Assembly: GCF_003473485.1 (NCBI RefSeq)
Contig: NC_053045.1
Coordinates: 34,694,494-34,758,493 of the forward strand
Length of the DNA stretch: 64,000 nt
Direction: 5' to 3'
Origin: Medicago truncatula
Lineage: Eukaryota; Streptophyta; Magnoliopsida; Fabales; Fabaceae
Shown: positions 10,076 through 21,417 of the stretch, piece by piece
Numbering within the stretch: position 1 is the stretch's first letter
Layout: the number at the start of each line of letters is the position of its first letter
Notes under the pieces: generated by a model
Databases searched by the model: none
Told to the model about the DNA's origin: nothing
Seen by the model: only the letters and a program-made list of their open reading frames with translations
Program-made: the position numbers and the translations under genes

Positions 10076-11110
10076 TAAGTTAAGTAACTTTCAAGTTTAA
10101 CTAGTTTTACCACTCATATTTTGAAGGGTTAATCGTTTAAATTGATCTTGTAATATGCGTTAAGTCTGAAAAATGACCTTGTAAGAATAAATGAGATTCT
10201 TCCTATTTATTGATTATGTAATATACGCGAAGTCCACACAAGTGACCTGGAGATTGAATTTTTTTATAATTTTTTTCATGCATGTTTAGGATGTTAAAAT
10301 ATGGCTTTTCGCAGAAAAAGAAAAAAAAAACTAAAATTTTCCAACTGAACAAAGGATTAATTATGAATTTTCATTTCCAATAACTATTAATTTTTTAAAA
10401 CAATTTCTAATTAATTCGTATTTCATTTAAAAACTCCAACATTTCATCATGAAGGTTCTTACGATTTTTTAACCATGCCTTCAAAATTAAGATGAAAATT
10501 TTCAGATGCTTTCTGTGTATTCTTAATAGAGATTTTCGTTAATTAGTTTTTTGACAAAAATTGATTTTCATATTGAGATTTTCGTTGTTTTTTTGAGTTC
10601 ATGGTGTTTTGAAAATTCATAATTAAATAACCAAAAACTGAACCGAACCGGATATTGTAAGTGGATAATGTAAGTCCTACTTGGATATTGTAAGTACTAC
10701 TTAAAATATCCACCATTGATTTGTTAATCGGCTGCTAATAATTTTCACTTTTCACTTTTCACTCTAAAATGAATTGAATTGTTCACTGCCCAATTATTAT
10801 TAGTAATATAGGCATACGTCATTAGTATTTTTTTTTTTTTTTTAGGGAAAAGTATATTATTTGATACTAACTAATAATTCTAATTCCAAAGTAGAAGTGG
10901 AAGCAATCTTTCCTCATAATAATATGAGTAAATGAGCCGCCTCTCTTAAATATCCTTCATTTAACTCATTTAGTCGATATGAGTCTAACTACTTACATTT
11001 GAATTTTAACATTCGAGCCTAAGACTTCTATATATCAAGCAGATGAAAATCCGCAAAACCAAAAACATTGTAGGTTTCTATTGTGAGAATAAGATGGTCT
11101 TACAATGTTA
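10076..11110. other. AT-rich intergenic DNA with a dispersed repeat
   Basis: No gene. A segment at about 10917-11045 is repeated at 15805-15925 (CCGCCTCTCTTAAATATCC, then GAGTCTAACTACTTACATTT). A short internal repeat, GGATATTGTAAGT/GGATAATGTAAGT, sits near 10650-10700. Confidence 0.6.
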
Positions 11111-11284
11111 CTTTCTCCATTTCAAAATAAGTGACCTTGTTGACCTTTTCAAATGATACCAATGCATGTCTTTGATCTTTAACATTTTTTAATATGTATT
11201 AAAAATTATAAAAAAGTTGATATTTTGAAAATATTCATCAAAAAGAATCCAACAAAATCATTTAGTTTGGGACGGACAGAATAG
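11111..11284. mobile_element. Stowaway-like MITE
   Basis: About 174 bp between TA dinucleotides (11109-11110 and 11285-11286). The left end is CTTTCTCCATTTC; the right end in reverse complement is CTATTCTGTCCGTCCC. Both are degenerate forms of the Stowaway (Tc1/mariner) terminus CTCCCTCCGTTC. No coding capacity. Confidence 0.55.
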
Positions 11285-11286
11285 TA

Positions 11287-13291
11287 AAAAAAAAATTATT
11301 CCTTATGATATATGTGAAACAGTCATAGCTTGTAATCAGGCAAGTAAACTAAAAAATTATTCCTTACAAAAGTATAATACGCTACTCTTTCCCGTGAATG
11401 TGTTTTCTTCAATTTTTTTAATAACTATGATATGATACAGACAAGTAATCAGGGCATAAAATGAACCCAAATAAGTCAAATGAGCATATACTTAAATTTC
11501 CCTGTCACTATTCGATGTAAGTTGGTTAACATTTGTTAGTTTAGTTAGGATTACTACATGAAGTGTATCATATATTCAGAATAATCAACTTTTTTTATTC
11601 AATCAATTCCAAACAAAAAAGAAAGCCTCGCCTAAAAGGAAAATGTGCTCTGCAAATTGACATACAAACACTGAAGATATGAAATAAATTTTCTCTAACA
11701 TTTATCTGTTGATAACATAATCACCAAAACAGTATGAGTTTAACCTTTTATGCATGGTTGAGCCCTAAAGTTCTTAGTTCTGCAATCCTTCATCAATTTT
11801 TTCTTTCACATTCTCTGAAATTTGTTTAAGAATGATTTCTTTCTCTTCTTCAAGCTTTTGCATACACAGTTCAAAAGGATCTTTTTACGAGACCAACTAA
11901 ATATAACTTTGAAGTTTCAACACCCGCAAGTAAGTGCTACATCAAATCGATACTACAACCATAGGCGAAAGGACAGTTCTTTTGCAAAAAAAAATGAAAT
12001 GATTTACAAAAGAGAACACAGAAAGGCTAAAGCAGATAGAAAATGCATAAGAAACAAACAAACATCCTATAATTCACTTATAAATATGAAATAAAGGGAT
12101 AGACAGTTGCTTAAAACGAAGCATTACCCATCACAGTTGCAATTCAACTCAAAGTAATGCAAAACTAATGCTTATCACAGTATATCTTTCAACTTGATTT
12201 TCCAATTCTCAATAAAAACTACAAAATGAAATTAAAAAAAAATGTTCCAAAATCATGCAACACACATTTCCAAATTCCTAAAACTATAACAGTATCATAC
12301 TTACATATGGCTAAAAATGATTTTAAAATAAAAAAACACTATAATTGTACGATCATTTCAAAACAGGTATCTCATTTAAAACAGTATGGAATACGAAATT
12401 CCAATATTAAATTCCCGATTAGTTCAGCATCCACCTAGTTATATGAGTTGTCAGAATTGTTTTTCAAAAATTTGTTCAAAATTTATGTATGATAATGAGG
12501 AGTCTATAGACTAGAAGCCCTGTTGAAATTTTGATGCTTCCCTGAAGATATAAGAAATAAGATGCTTGCCTCATTTTAGAGTTCACAAACATACAAATTT
12601 TTTAAATTGCCCAATTTCAATATTGACATCTACATTGATGGTGATATGATGCTCAAGCTTCACATGCCTATGCCAAAATAGCTTTTATCAGCTCCATTAA
12701 AAATAGTAATATATCAGTTTTACACACACATAAGAGGGATAACTGTGATCTCAGAAAATTCAAAAAGAGGGATAAAAATGGGTGCACCTCCATCATTACC
12801 AATTCAACCTAACCAAGGTGACTAATTCCATCACAAGAAACAACTGGAGCATCCTGTTTCAGCTGCACTTCACAGGTCCTTCCGTCCATCGCTTACAGTC
12901 TCAATTTAAATTCTCTGGACAAAAAGTCGTCCCTGTGGGAAAAAATGAATCTCATCAAAGTAAGTTCAAAAATATCACAAAAGAATAGTTGATAAAAGCC
13001 ATGCTTTTTAAAGGAACTATGCATAAAATTGGAGTAAGTTCATGGTGCGCCAATATGTAAACGACAACTTTCTTCTCTTTACATACACAGATATCAAACC
13101 ACGGCAGGGTGGAATAGTCTCAACATTCAGAAATAAGCATGTCAAAATAACTATTTAGTAGTGAGTGAATATCTCAAACAAAGCATACACACATTGCCAT
13201 ATACATAAACAACGGTAAAGACGTCAAAGTAATTAGAGAATCCTTATCCTATGATAAGAATTCAATTTGACCTATAATATAGAGTTTAATG
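11287..13291. other. Gene-free flank, possible 3' exon of the F-box gene
   Basis: AT-rich. ORFs at 11822, 12226 and 12782 have no family resemblance. One point of interest on the minus strand near 12940 is a pyrimidine-rich acceptor-like TTTTTTCCCACAG. If joined to the GT donor at 13358 in the F-box gene it would add a short tail ending after about a dozen codons. Otherwise I see nothing. Confidence 0.35.
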
Positions 13292-14530
13292 TCAAAGGTC
13301 CATTGAACTGATATAACTTATACACAACAACAAAAACTCAGTTAAACATAAGGAGTACCTTTTCTCGCTTGTAGGATCCTCGCAAGGTGGTGGTACAAGA
13401 CTTCCAACACAAATCATAGCGTCATCCAAATCAAGATCTTCTTGAAAATGACTAACTTGATTACTCTCCAAATCATACCAAAACAGATTCACAACATCTA
13501 CCCTCAACAAAACCTTTTTTCCATCAATGGAATAACCTAAAAGCCTCAAAGATTCCACAGGTAAATCATCGAAACACGATTTAACCACAGTAAAAAGTTT
13601 ACACCAACTATCTCTACATCCATATTCTTTCATCACCCAAACATCAATTTTAGTATCTTTATAATCCACAGTCATACAAAGACACCCTCCTAAATCAGCA
13701 ACACGAATTTTAAAACTCTTACTATTAACTTGTTCCCCTATTTCATCAGGAAGAGGAACCTCGTTGAAAGTCTCAAGTGAAAGGTTAAAAGCGAGAATTA
13801 AATCAGATTGAAATGGTTGAATTTTCCTGGACGCAACCCAGTGAAGAGAACTAGAATTCTCAACAAAAACACCCATTGTTCGAGTATAGTAAAGAGCGTA
13901 AGGAAAATTAGGAATTATTTTCCATGAGTTTGTTTTCAAGCTGAAGAGTCTAACATGTGGATCATAAAAAGGGTTTTGTAGATCGAGCAAGTAAGAGATT
14001 CTGAGGAGTTTGTAATCGCCGGATAAAGAATCAAAACCGAAGCCGTGAACGCATAAGCAGCCACGATTAGGGTTGTCAGATTGGAGAATGTTAGGGATGG
14101 GAAGAGGGAGAAAAGGGATAATCCGATATTTACCGGTGTAAGGGTTCCAGATTGCGATTTCGTTGGGGGCGTTGGGATGCGTGAAAGCCATTACGCCGTG
14201 GGACATGGCGAGGAGGCCGTTACATGAACCGATAAGAGTAAGGGTGTTGTTATGCTCGCTGTTGGCGGTGAAAGGGTGGTTGTGTGGAATAAGTAGCACC
14301 AATACGCCTGGATTAGAGAAATCATCATTGATTTCAAGTTGGTAGATATCGAATTTGAATCGAAGGATTAAGGATCGATTGGGGGAATTTCTGAGGTGAA
14401 GGTTGATGAATTTGTAGGAATCGATTAAGAATTTAAGTGATTTTGAAGTTGATCGGAATCGGAGAAGTGATATTACCGGTAAACGGGAGAAGATTTCGGT
14501 GAGAATTTCCGGTGGAAGTTCAGCCGCCAT
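13292..14530 (-). CDS. F-box protein with F-box-associated (FBA) domain
   Basis: A 412-residue protein of the plant F-box/FBA type (CPR1/CPR30-like), expected to act as substrate receptor of an SCF ubiquitin ligase. The F-box is at residues ~3-45 (LPPEILTEIFSRLP...LLRFRSTSKS). The FBA beta-propeller-like region follows, with its usual landmarks: GSCNGLLAM, IWNPYTGKYRIIP, VHGFGFDSLSGDYKLLRI, VRLFSLKTNSWK, SSSLHWVA and ILAFNLSLETFNEVPLP. The length is typical. Its C-terminal ~20 residues after PTSEKR look unlike the family, and the codon for that arginine spans an AG|GTACTC donor (intron start 13358), so the genuine transcript may splice there. The target protein cannot be inferred from sequence. 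It lies within the DUF241 array with no evident functional link. Confidence 0.9.
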   Translation of the reverse strand: MAAELPPEILTEIFSRLPVISLLRFRSTSKSLKFLIDSYKFINLHLRNSPNRSLILRFKFDIYQLEINDDFSNPGVLVLLIPHNHPFTANSEHNNTLTLIGSCNGLLAMSHGVMAFTHPNAPNEIAIWNPYTGKYRIIPFLPLPIPNILQSDNPNRGCLCVHGFGFDSLSGDYKLLRISYLLDLQNPFYDPHVRLFSLKTNSWKIIPNFPYALYYTRTMGVFVENSSSLHWVASRKIQPFQSDLILAFNLSLETFNEVPLPDEIGEQVNSKSFKIRVADLGGCLCMTVDYKDTKIDVWVMKEYGCRDSWCKLFTVVKSCFDDLPVESLRLLGYSIDGKKVLLRVDVVNLFWYDLESNQVSHFQEDLDLDDAMICVGSLVPPPCEDPTSEKRYSLCLTEFLLLCISYISSMDL

Positions 14531-14552
14531 TGTAAGGAAGGAATGAAGGTTC

Positions 14553-14567
14553 TAGGGTTTAGGGTTT
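14553..14567 (-). promoter_or_regulatory. telo-box-like motif upstream of the F-box gene
   Basis: The plus strand reads TAGGGTTTAGGGTTT, i.e. AAACCCTAAACCCTA on the gene strand, about 25-35 bases before the ATG. This is the telo-box type found in plant 5' regions of broadly expressed genes. Function here is inferred. Confidence 0.45.
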
Positions 14568-14889
14568 TTCATTCTTTTTTCGGTGGTGTACACTCTTTCT
14601 TACATGCTTTCTTGGATCTTCATTTACATGCCGCCAAAATTGTAATTTTAGTCCTTAATTTAATTTTAGATAACAGTTTAATTTTTATATTTTTTTAATT
14701 TTAATTTTATTCTTTTGATTTATTTGCATATGAACTTTCAAACTTCAAAATTATAGTTTTATCTTCTTAAATTAAAGAACTAAATTATCATCTGAAATTA
14801 ATTTAAGAGATCAAAAGTGTAATTTTGCCTTATATGTATTCTTTTTTTATTTTTAGCGCTTCTATTTTTATTTTTTTACAAATATAAAC
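14568..14889. other. AT-rich F-box upstream DNA
   Basis: No gene. Contains loosely repeated words such as GTAATTTTAG / TAATTTTA with inverted counterparts (GTGTAATTTTGCC near 14818), possibly a worn MITE. I cannot fix its ends. Confidence 0.35.
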
Positions 14890-15310
14890 GACCTTCATTC
14901 ATTCATTGATACAAATTCACCAAAAACAAAAAGGATGAATTTGTGAACAAATTCACAACATCCATGATAATAACATAATACGGTAAAGTACTAAAGCCTA
15001 CACATATGACTATATTTGAGTCTCCGGAATACTCATGTCTTCGGATCTGCATCGTTGACGACTCCAAAGTCATTGATTTGATCTGCACTAGATCGAAGCT
15101 GATTTGACAATCTGAATCGAACAAATACCTGAACGAAACAGGAAAGACAAACAAGTCGCACAACGACGACAAACAAAACAACGTTGCAATAAGACGATGC
15201 AATCATGAAAGAAAAAAAACGAAATAGATGTGAATATCATTTATTTGAATAAAGGGAAATATAAAAACAAATTAGAGGTGTGATTTTGGGTCAAAAATTG
15301 GGGCCAGAGA
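14890..15310. repeat. Dispersed repeat family, copy 1
   Basis: Shares order and sequence with 62573-62920 and, inverted, with 63800-64000: AAAAAGGATGAAT, a CAT-CATGATAATA-CATA-ATAATAC stretch, TATGACTATATT-AGTC, the run of ACAAACAAAA words, and GTGAATATCA followed ~60 bases later by a GGGTCAAAATTG-like motif. No coding region. The 99-residue minus ORF (14903-15202) is not supported. Confidence 0.6.
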
Positions 15311-15944
15311 GAAAACATGTTTCATAGACAATAAAAATTAATAGTCATTCGAATTAACTGCTAAAAAATATAAATTTACATACACTACAAAATTTGGCCC
15401 ACCCGGAAGATTATTTCTAGCTCCACCACTGCCAAAAATAAATATTGATAAAATATATTTGTCCAAAAAAGATGTACCATACGCACCATATAATCAAATA
15501 ACCACACTTTTTCAACTAAACTTTTAAATTTAATATTTTTGTTTTTTATATCATTTTTTAACAAAATTATTATTAGTATTATCACATTCCCTTAACTCAA
15601 TTATCAGTTGCACATTCCCTTAACTCAATTATTTCTAGTTGCATATTTAAGAATTATATGAATGAGCATATGTAAATGTAAATATTTAGTAATAAATAGA
15701 TGGAAAATAGAGAAAAAGAAAAGAGAGCCACATGGTGAACGATTAGAAAATTAGTTAGAAAGGAGGGCATTGGTGAGTTGACATGTAAGCAAAGTATAGA
15801 GATAATATGAGTAAGTGAGACGCCTCTCTTAAATATCCTTCATTTAATCACTCTTAGTCGATACGAGTCTAACTACTTACATTTGAATTTTAACATTCGA
15901 GTCTAAGACTCCTATATATCAAGCACAATAAACCATATTTTTGG
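15311..15944. other. AT-rich intergenic DNA
   Basis: No gene. 15805-15925 repeats the segment at 10917-11045. The last nine bases (15936-15944) are one copy of the target duplication of the following element. Confidence 0.55.
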
Positions 15945-16944
15945 AGGAGCGGTTATGGTGCATAAGGAAATCCTTATGCACCGTGCATAAATTTCAACAT
16001 AATTGCTTCCTACACCCCCAAAGGAAACAAAACAAAACAAAACGAACCAAACGTGGAAACAAACTGAATCATCACCGTCGTTCATCATCATCACCACTGG
16101 AATCTTCAATCTCATCATCAACACCGTATTTCATCATCATCATCGTACCGGAATGCCATACCATTTTGTTGTGGAAATGGTTTCTGTGAGTTGTAATCCA
16201 AACCCATTTTGATGTGGAAATGGTTTCCAGAATCTTCAATCTCGTCATCATCAACATAGTCGTTCATCATCATCACCGTACCGGAATGCCAAAACCATTT
16301 TGTTGTGGAAAATCATTAGATGTACTTAATGGTTTCCAGCAGTTTCCCAGCCATAAATCCCAGCCCATGGATGCGGAAATTCGTGCAGTTATGGTGAAAA
16401 TCACGAACCCGAATCCACAGTTCCACCTCCAAACCCAGAACCATCGCAACCCACTTCAGAACTCCCCAAGAACACGAAGAAGAAGCTCGCGAGACAACAG
16501 AGATGGGAAGCAAAGAAAGTAGAGAAGAAAGCGGCGGCGAAGGAGCAGAAGAAGAAGAAGGAAACCGAACGGAAACGAAAGGAATGGGAACAAAGTTAAA
16601 ACCTAGATCTACATTATTTGGTTGTTTATCTCTGAAAACCGAGTCTGAATTTGGATTATAGAAGGAAAAGGATTTTTAAAAGTGAAAAAAAATTTGAAAT
16701 CGGAGCCATTTCCTACTACTCCGGCGGCGCCGCTACTGCCCTAGGGCGGTCGGCCACCGCGCCGGAGGTGTGTAGAAGATGAAGCTTCATCCCAGATCGG
16801 TTTCTTAGAGAGAGAGTGAGAGAAAATCTGTTTTTCAAAAGAGTAGAGAGACAAATGACAAACACAAAATGAAAGAAATCTGATGGTTGTGAAGTGTTTA
16901 TGCACGATGCATAAAGAAATGGCTTATGCACCATGACTTTTGCC
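15945..16944. mobile_element. Pack-MULE-like element (1000 bp)
   Basis: Flanked by a perfect 9-bp target duplication, TATTTTTGG at 15936-15944 and 16945-16953, the size expected for Mutator-like elements. The terminal inverted repeats extend ~48 bp; both carry ATGGTGCATAAG followed by a TGCAC/TGCAT-GTGCATAAA core. There is no transposase. The interior includes a TCATCATCA-type microsatellite (about 16068-16290) and a GC-richer segment at about 16360-16605 that resembles the N-terminal exon of a tRNA methyltransferase gene, listed separately. Carrying a host gene piece between Mutator-type termini is what defines a Pack-MULE. Confidence 0.8.
16362..16602 (+). pseudogene. Captured gene fragment resembling TRM10 N-terminus
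   Basis: In one frame this reads PESTVPPPNPEPSQPTSELP, then KNTKKKLARQQRWEAKK and VEKKAAAKEQKKKKETERK, ending RKEWEQS before a TAA at about 16598. A lysine-rich KNxKKKLxxQQRxEAKKxEKKA block leading into ERKRKEWE is, from memory, the N-terminal region of plant tRNA (guanine-9-N1) methyltransferases of the TRM10 type. The catalytic SPOUT domain is absent. The match ends at GGAACAAA|GTTAAAAC, which looks like a splice donor, as if one exon and part of its intron were captured from genomic DNA. It is non-functional as a methyltransferase; the parent gene is not in the window. The family assignment rests on recall. Confidence 0.6.
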
Positions 16945-16953
16945 TATTTTTGG

Positions 16954-17236
16954 GACTAAAACTCTAAAACATAAAAAGAGGATCATTTGAAACACCTTCC
17001 TCTATAAAGAAATTTCAGTATTTCGGTTAAAATCTTGGGACTAACAGCAGAAAAATATTAAGAAAAAAAATACAATTGATAAGTTTGCAACAAATTAATT
17101 AGGTAGCTAAAGTGTCAAAATGAAATGGAAAAACAGAAGAATAAACAATATATAAAAGAGAAAAGTTAGAAGCCAATTTCATTGATTCATTGACATGACA
17201 TACATAATTACAAAACATTCATTCAAATTTATACAA
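16954..17236. other. Short gap before DUF241 copy 3
   Basis: AT-rich; probably the 3' UTR and downstream sequence of DUF241 copy 3 on the minus strand. Nothing else recognised. Confidence 0.4.
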
Positions 17237-18148
17237 CTAATGATTAAGGATATTTAGAAGGGAAACTCTAATCTTAATAAAGCGTTTAAAAAGAGCTTCA
17301 AGTGCTTCCACAAACCCTTGAACAACAGACTCCAAATTTTCCAATTGGTTCTGCAAATGATTGACATTATCTGATTTTCTTGTCACATTAAACACAAAAG
17401 ACTGCAATGCAGCATCAACATTAGAAAACTCGTTGATATCGGCTTCTTGTGTAAAAGAAACCTTCTTGTTCTGCATCATAAGCTTTGAAACCAAAGACCA
17501 ATAATTACTTGGTTTCGATTGCGCTGGTCCAGAGATAAAGATCAAAAGTGACTCTAACATTGAAAGAGTAATTACTTCCACATCTCTTAACAAACTAACC
17601 AAACTCACTTTTTCATGATCCTTATTGTTGCTAGGAGATAATAGTTTTCCTTTACCTTTCTTCACATTAGCCTTCAAATTCTCCAAAGCTTTGAGGATTG
17701 CTTTCTTTACTACCTTCCTAGAAGCCAAGAATTTCCTCACCTCGGCTGTAACCTCCATTTCGCCTCCTCTTTTTCTTCTCATAATCGATTGAAGTTCGCG
17801 TGCACATTCCTTCGTATGAATTAGAGAATCCTTTGCTACAGAACAAACATCTAGGAGCCTTAAAGATCCGTCTAAAAGCTCGTCGGTCCATTTCTCTTGA
17901 CGTGCGTGGACAAGGACTTGTTGAGTAAGAGGTAGCAATACCAAATTTTCAACGCAATCATGTAAAGCTTGTAGATCGGTTAGCTTTTTACCGAACAACG
18001 ATGAAGAGTTGATTGCGTCGAAAGGCTCTAAATTTGCCAAGTGTTGATTGCATTGTAGAATGAGGGGATGTGGTTTCGACGGCAAGCTTTTCGAGCGAGG
18101 TTGGTGATGTGATGTTGGGCTAAAAGGAATGATAGTACTAGTAGCCAT
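17237..18148 (-). CDS. DUF241 domain protein, copy 3
   Basis: A single-exon DUF241 protein of 303 residues if started at the second methionine. The frame is open to an upstream ATG at 18172, giving MLSSVEKS-MATSTII. I prefer 18148 because the family N-terminus normally begins shortly before the RSKSLPSKPHPLI motif. Conserved parts: LLDGSLRLLDVCSVAKDS, ECARELQSIMRRKRGGE, FLASRKVVKKAILKALENLK, and the C-terminus FIKIRVSLLNILNH. It forms a subgroup with copy 4 (21881), sharing the KPHPLILQCN-HLA opening, and is clearly diverged from copies 1 and 2. No membrane segment or signal peptide. A TATA-like ATATATTGAA lies at 18212-18221 on the gene strand. Confidence 0.92.
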   Translation of the reverse strand: MATSTIIPFSPTSHHQPRSKSLPSKPHPLILQCNQHLANLEPFDAINSSSLFGKKLTDLQALHDCVENLVLLPLTQQVLVHARQEKWTDELLDGSLRLLDVCSVAKDSLIHTKECARELQSIMRRKRGGEMEVTAEVRKFLASRKVVKKAILKALENLKANVKKGKGKLLSPSNNKDHEKVSLVSLLRDVEVITLSMLESLLIFISGPAQSKPSNYWSLVSKLMMQNKKVSFTQEADINEFSNVDAALQSFVFNVTRKSDNVNHLQNQLENLESVVQGFVEALEALFKRFIKIRVSLLNILNH

Positions 18149-18211
18149 TGATTTTTCAACAGAAGAGAGCAAAAGCTCTTTTTTGAATTTGGATCTACCT
18201 TTCAGATTAGT

Positions 18212-18223
18212 TCAATATATATT
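18212..18223 (-). promoter_or_regulatory. TATA box of DUF241 copy 3
   Basis: The plus strand TCAATATATATT gives AATATATATTGA on the gene strand, ~65-75 bases upstream of the preferred ATG. Confidence 0.5.
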
Positions 18224-20969
18224 GAGATTTCAAGAGACATAAGGAATCAAATAGTAACAAAAATCCATAAGGGCTAACTGATTTAGATTCAGATCCATGA
18301 AAAATCTCAGTAAGTGTTAATACAATGTCTCTTGCATAGGAACACTACAGCTCAGTACTTAATATCTTTGTCACTTAGCACACGTTTGCACTGAGGTAAT
18401 CAACCATATTGGTGTGCTAACTTACAATGCAATTAATGCAAGTATAAAATTAACTCTTGGAAATAAAATCACTTTTGTTGTGTTATAAATGAAGTATATA
18501 GTACAGAATATACAGATTGAATTAGTTGTACATATTACTAGCAAGTTCTGTGCAGTCTTTCCTAAACCAAGGGAAGTAATAATAAATATACACTTTACAT
18601 TATAGGAAGACAAGAATCACGTTGTTCATTGAATTTTTAGATTCATAAAATAAAAGAACATGTGCAGGTACTTAATTTTTGACAATTTTTAATCATCAAC
18701 TTACCTAACTAGACTTATTATCTTGACAGCAGTATGGATTCAAATTGACTTTGAAATTTGAATCCCATGTGGGCATGACAATAATTGATGTGGAGAGGTT
18801 TTTAATTGCTATAATGATACTCCACCTCCTTGCTTTCTTCCTCTATCATTTTTGTTGTTATTTTTTTATAAAATTTTGTTATGTTATTTTATTACATACA
18901 TATGTGAGAAATAATACTTTATTAATATATCTTGTAAAAAAAAGATTTATTAAGATATAGTTTCATTAAAGAAAATACAAAAAGACATTCAATTTTGGTT
19001 GGCAATTTTGGAATCTCAGGTTGTTCAAACATTTCAATGAAAAAAAAGGTTTACTTATGCCTTATCTTTCTTTTTTTGGTAATGTTATCTTTCTTTTTTC
19101 AGGATCTTCCCATGTGTTTGAGTAAATGGTCATGCGAGAATCTTTGAAAAAAATTAGAATCAAAACATAGCCATACCATTACCCATGTCTTAGTTATAAG
19201 AAAATAAAAATGTAGTATATTATTTGGTCCTAATAATATAAAATATGAAACATCCTCTCAAAAAAAAATATGCATACATTTTTCTTTTGAAAGGATAAGA
19301 GTGCATTTTTGTTTTTTTTTTTTTCCTCGGATGAGTTTTGGATGAATGTATGAATATGATGATGAAGATGAAGAATAGGAGGAGGAAGAAAGATGAAGAA
19401 ATGTGAAAAAATTGGGTGTTGGCAGTACACACGTTAGCACGGTAAAAAGAGCGGTAAAAATATGCAATTTAGCCTTAAATATACACACGTTAGCACAGTA
19501 AAAAGAGCGGACTCGTACCCGTCTTTCCGCTAGTATATATCACTAAGGTAAAGCGAGATGTAATAAGATTGATCTGAAGATGTGAAATTAACTATAAAAT
19601 ATCACTAAGGTAAAGCGAGGATGTAATTCATGATTCACCCCATTTAAAAGAAAAACAATACACCATCGATGAATTGGTCCATCTGGTAAGGTGAATTGCT
19701 TGGTGGAGAAGTTTGCAAATACCAATGACATGATTTAAGTATGCAACATAAAAATTGAACATTATTCTTATTTTGTCTGTGTCATATACACTAAGACAAT
19801 AAAACATGTAGCATATATTTTTGAAAGATGAGTGTTATATTCTTATTCACAGGTGCTTGAGCGCCGCCCAAGACTTAATCTCTAAACGACGCCATGGTGT
19901 TCCTCGTGGTCGGTCTCCTTATCTATCAGTTTTAACTATGATCAGATCAACCTTTATATGGTTTGCATCATTTTGTTACACTAGAGTAAGAGGGGTAAAT
20001 ACATTTACGTTGATGATTAATATTGAAAGTTTTTCGCTAGTGATCATGATTTACTTTTCTCAGTATCTACATTTTATAAAAGCAGGGGCCTTTTAGTCCC
20101 TCCTTAGGGGCCTACAAGTACCTTCTTTTTAGTCCCTCTTTGTGTTTGCTTCCTTTAATTTTTGTCAAATAACACAATAGAGGACTACAAGTGTAGGAGA
20201 AGAAATGAAAATTTGTTCTAAAGTTTGAACTTTTGTGTTGAAATTTGTTTCATATATAGCAAAAGAGTTGAGTAAGACAAGTACAAATTTGTTTTCCATG
20301 ATATCATCTTGATTTGAATATAAGATTTAGCATGGTATCATTGTTTATCTTTTCAGGTTGATGTTATAAAAGAAATTAAAAAGTTATGGTTTGTGCATTG
20401 TGGTGGAAATTCAGTCTGCAAACTTGTCTGCTGGCACCATATAGTTCTTTATAGGGTGTAAGGTAAAGGTATACACATCACAAACAGGATGCTGGTAAGT
20501 ATGCAACATAAAATTTGAACATTATTCTTATCTATAGTCCAAGAGACCAGAAAACATGTAGCATATATTTTTTATATGTTGCTTACTTCTCTATGATTCA
20601 TGGGGTTGCTTGTTAATCTTCTCACTTACCATTGTAAATTCACAAGCTACTTCTCTAGTCTCATATATAGGTAAAAAGAAATGCAGTTGATAATATTTAA
20701 TTTTTCCAAAAGGAAAAAAAAAAAAATGTGATTGTATTTCCAAAATTCGTCGTCATGGACATTTATTCCATGAGAACCAAAGTGTTCTTGGAAAAATAAA
20801 ACCTAAATCGATTAAAAGGTATTTTTAGGAATAATACCATGACTTCACAATCCCTCCTGAATTTTTCTGATGTAATTGAGTGTTTACCGCATTTATCTAG
20901 CCTCCTTCTCCCTTTGTGGCTGGGATAGTGTTTGTGCTAGGTCTAGGAGTGCAGCGCTCGAGAGCATGG
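18224..20969. other. Long intergenic stretch with small duplications
   Basis: No convincing gene in ~2.7 kb. Small repeats: ACACACGTTAGCACGGTAAA at 19427 and a near copy at 19483 (period ~56); CACTAAGGTAAAGCGAG at ~19541 and ~19601; AGTATGCAACATAAAA with AAAACATGTAGCATATAT at 19739-19820 and again at 20499-20570. About 20215-20350 resembles the promoter region of DUF241 copies 1 and 2 (CATATATAGCAAA, then CTTGATTTGAAT) without a gene beside it, perhaps all that is left of a lost copy. The low-complexity minus-strand ORFs at 19220-19488 are rejected. Confidence 0.45.
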
Positions 20970-21330
20970 TCATAGGAGCGACATTGTGTGCATAAACTTT
21001 CGTATTGGACTTGATACCATTCTCCATTGATTCCAACTTTTGCTTACCACCGGCTCATTCAAATCAATTTCAACACACACTCTTGCAAATCTTCCGTGTT
21101 CTATTTGCGAAGTATGAAGATCAACCTTGACCGGGAATCCTATGGCTGATGCAAGAGCCCGCAGAAAACTCTCATCATGATAGACAAGGTTTAGGCTAGG
21201 AATTCTCACCCAAACCATGGTTTTGTCGATGGTTGACGTTGCTGCATTGAAGGTGGCTGTCCATTGACGAATTTAGAGATAGTGATCAAATATCTTCCAA
21301 GGGAACCAAGAAAAATCTATGTTTACCGTC
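20970..21330 (-). mobile_element. LINE ORF1 fragment (DUF4283 region)
   Basis: The minus strand encodes MVWVRIPSLNLVYHDESFL...ASAIGFPVKVDLHT...GRFARVCVEIDL, typical of the DUF4283 part of plant LINE ORF1 proteins, which precedes a CCHC zinc knuckle. Upstream frames (to about 21330) continue the match (DHY-T-SK, then STIDKTMVWVRI) with a frame break. The zinc knuckle and all of ORF2 are absent. It is an old fragment with no tail or target duplication visible. Confidence 0.75.
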
Positions 21331-21417
21331 TTGTTTACAAACATGATTGTCATGTTATGCCTTTTTTTTAATATGACATCATGTTTACAAGAAACTTACA
21401 TATTTCTCTTGGTCATT

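Noticed and set aside
11822-12438. Two plus-strand ORFs near the F-box gene
   Set aside because: Lysine/asparagine-rich readings of AT-rich DNA with no family match; likely gene-free flank.
14903-15202. 99-codon minus-strand ORF
   Set aside because: Lies in a dispersed repeat and is broken in the other copies.
15912-16522. Overlapping ORFs rich in His/Met and Ser
   Set aside because: Six-frame readings of a TCATCATCA-type microsatellite inside the Pack-MULE-like element.
19220-19488. Three overlapping minus-strand ORFs
   Set aside because: Low-complexity Ser/Phe/His readings of a purine-rich tract; all frames are open by composition.
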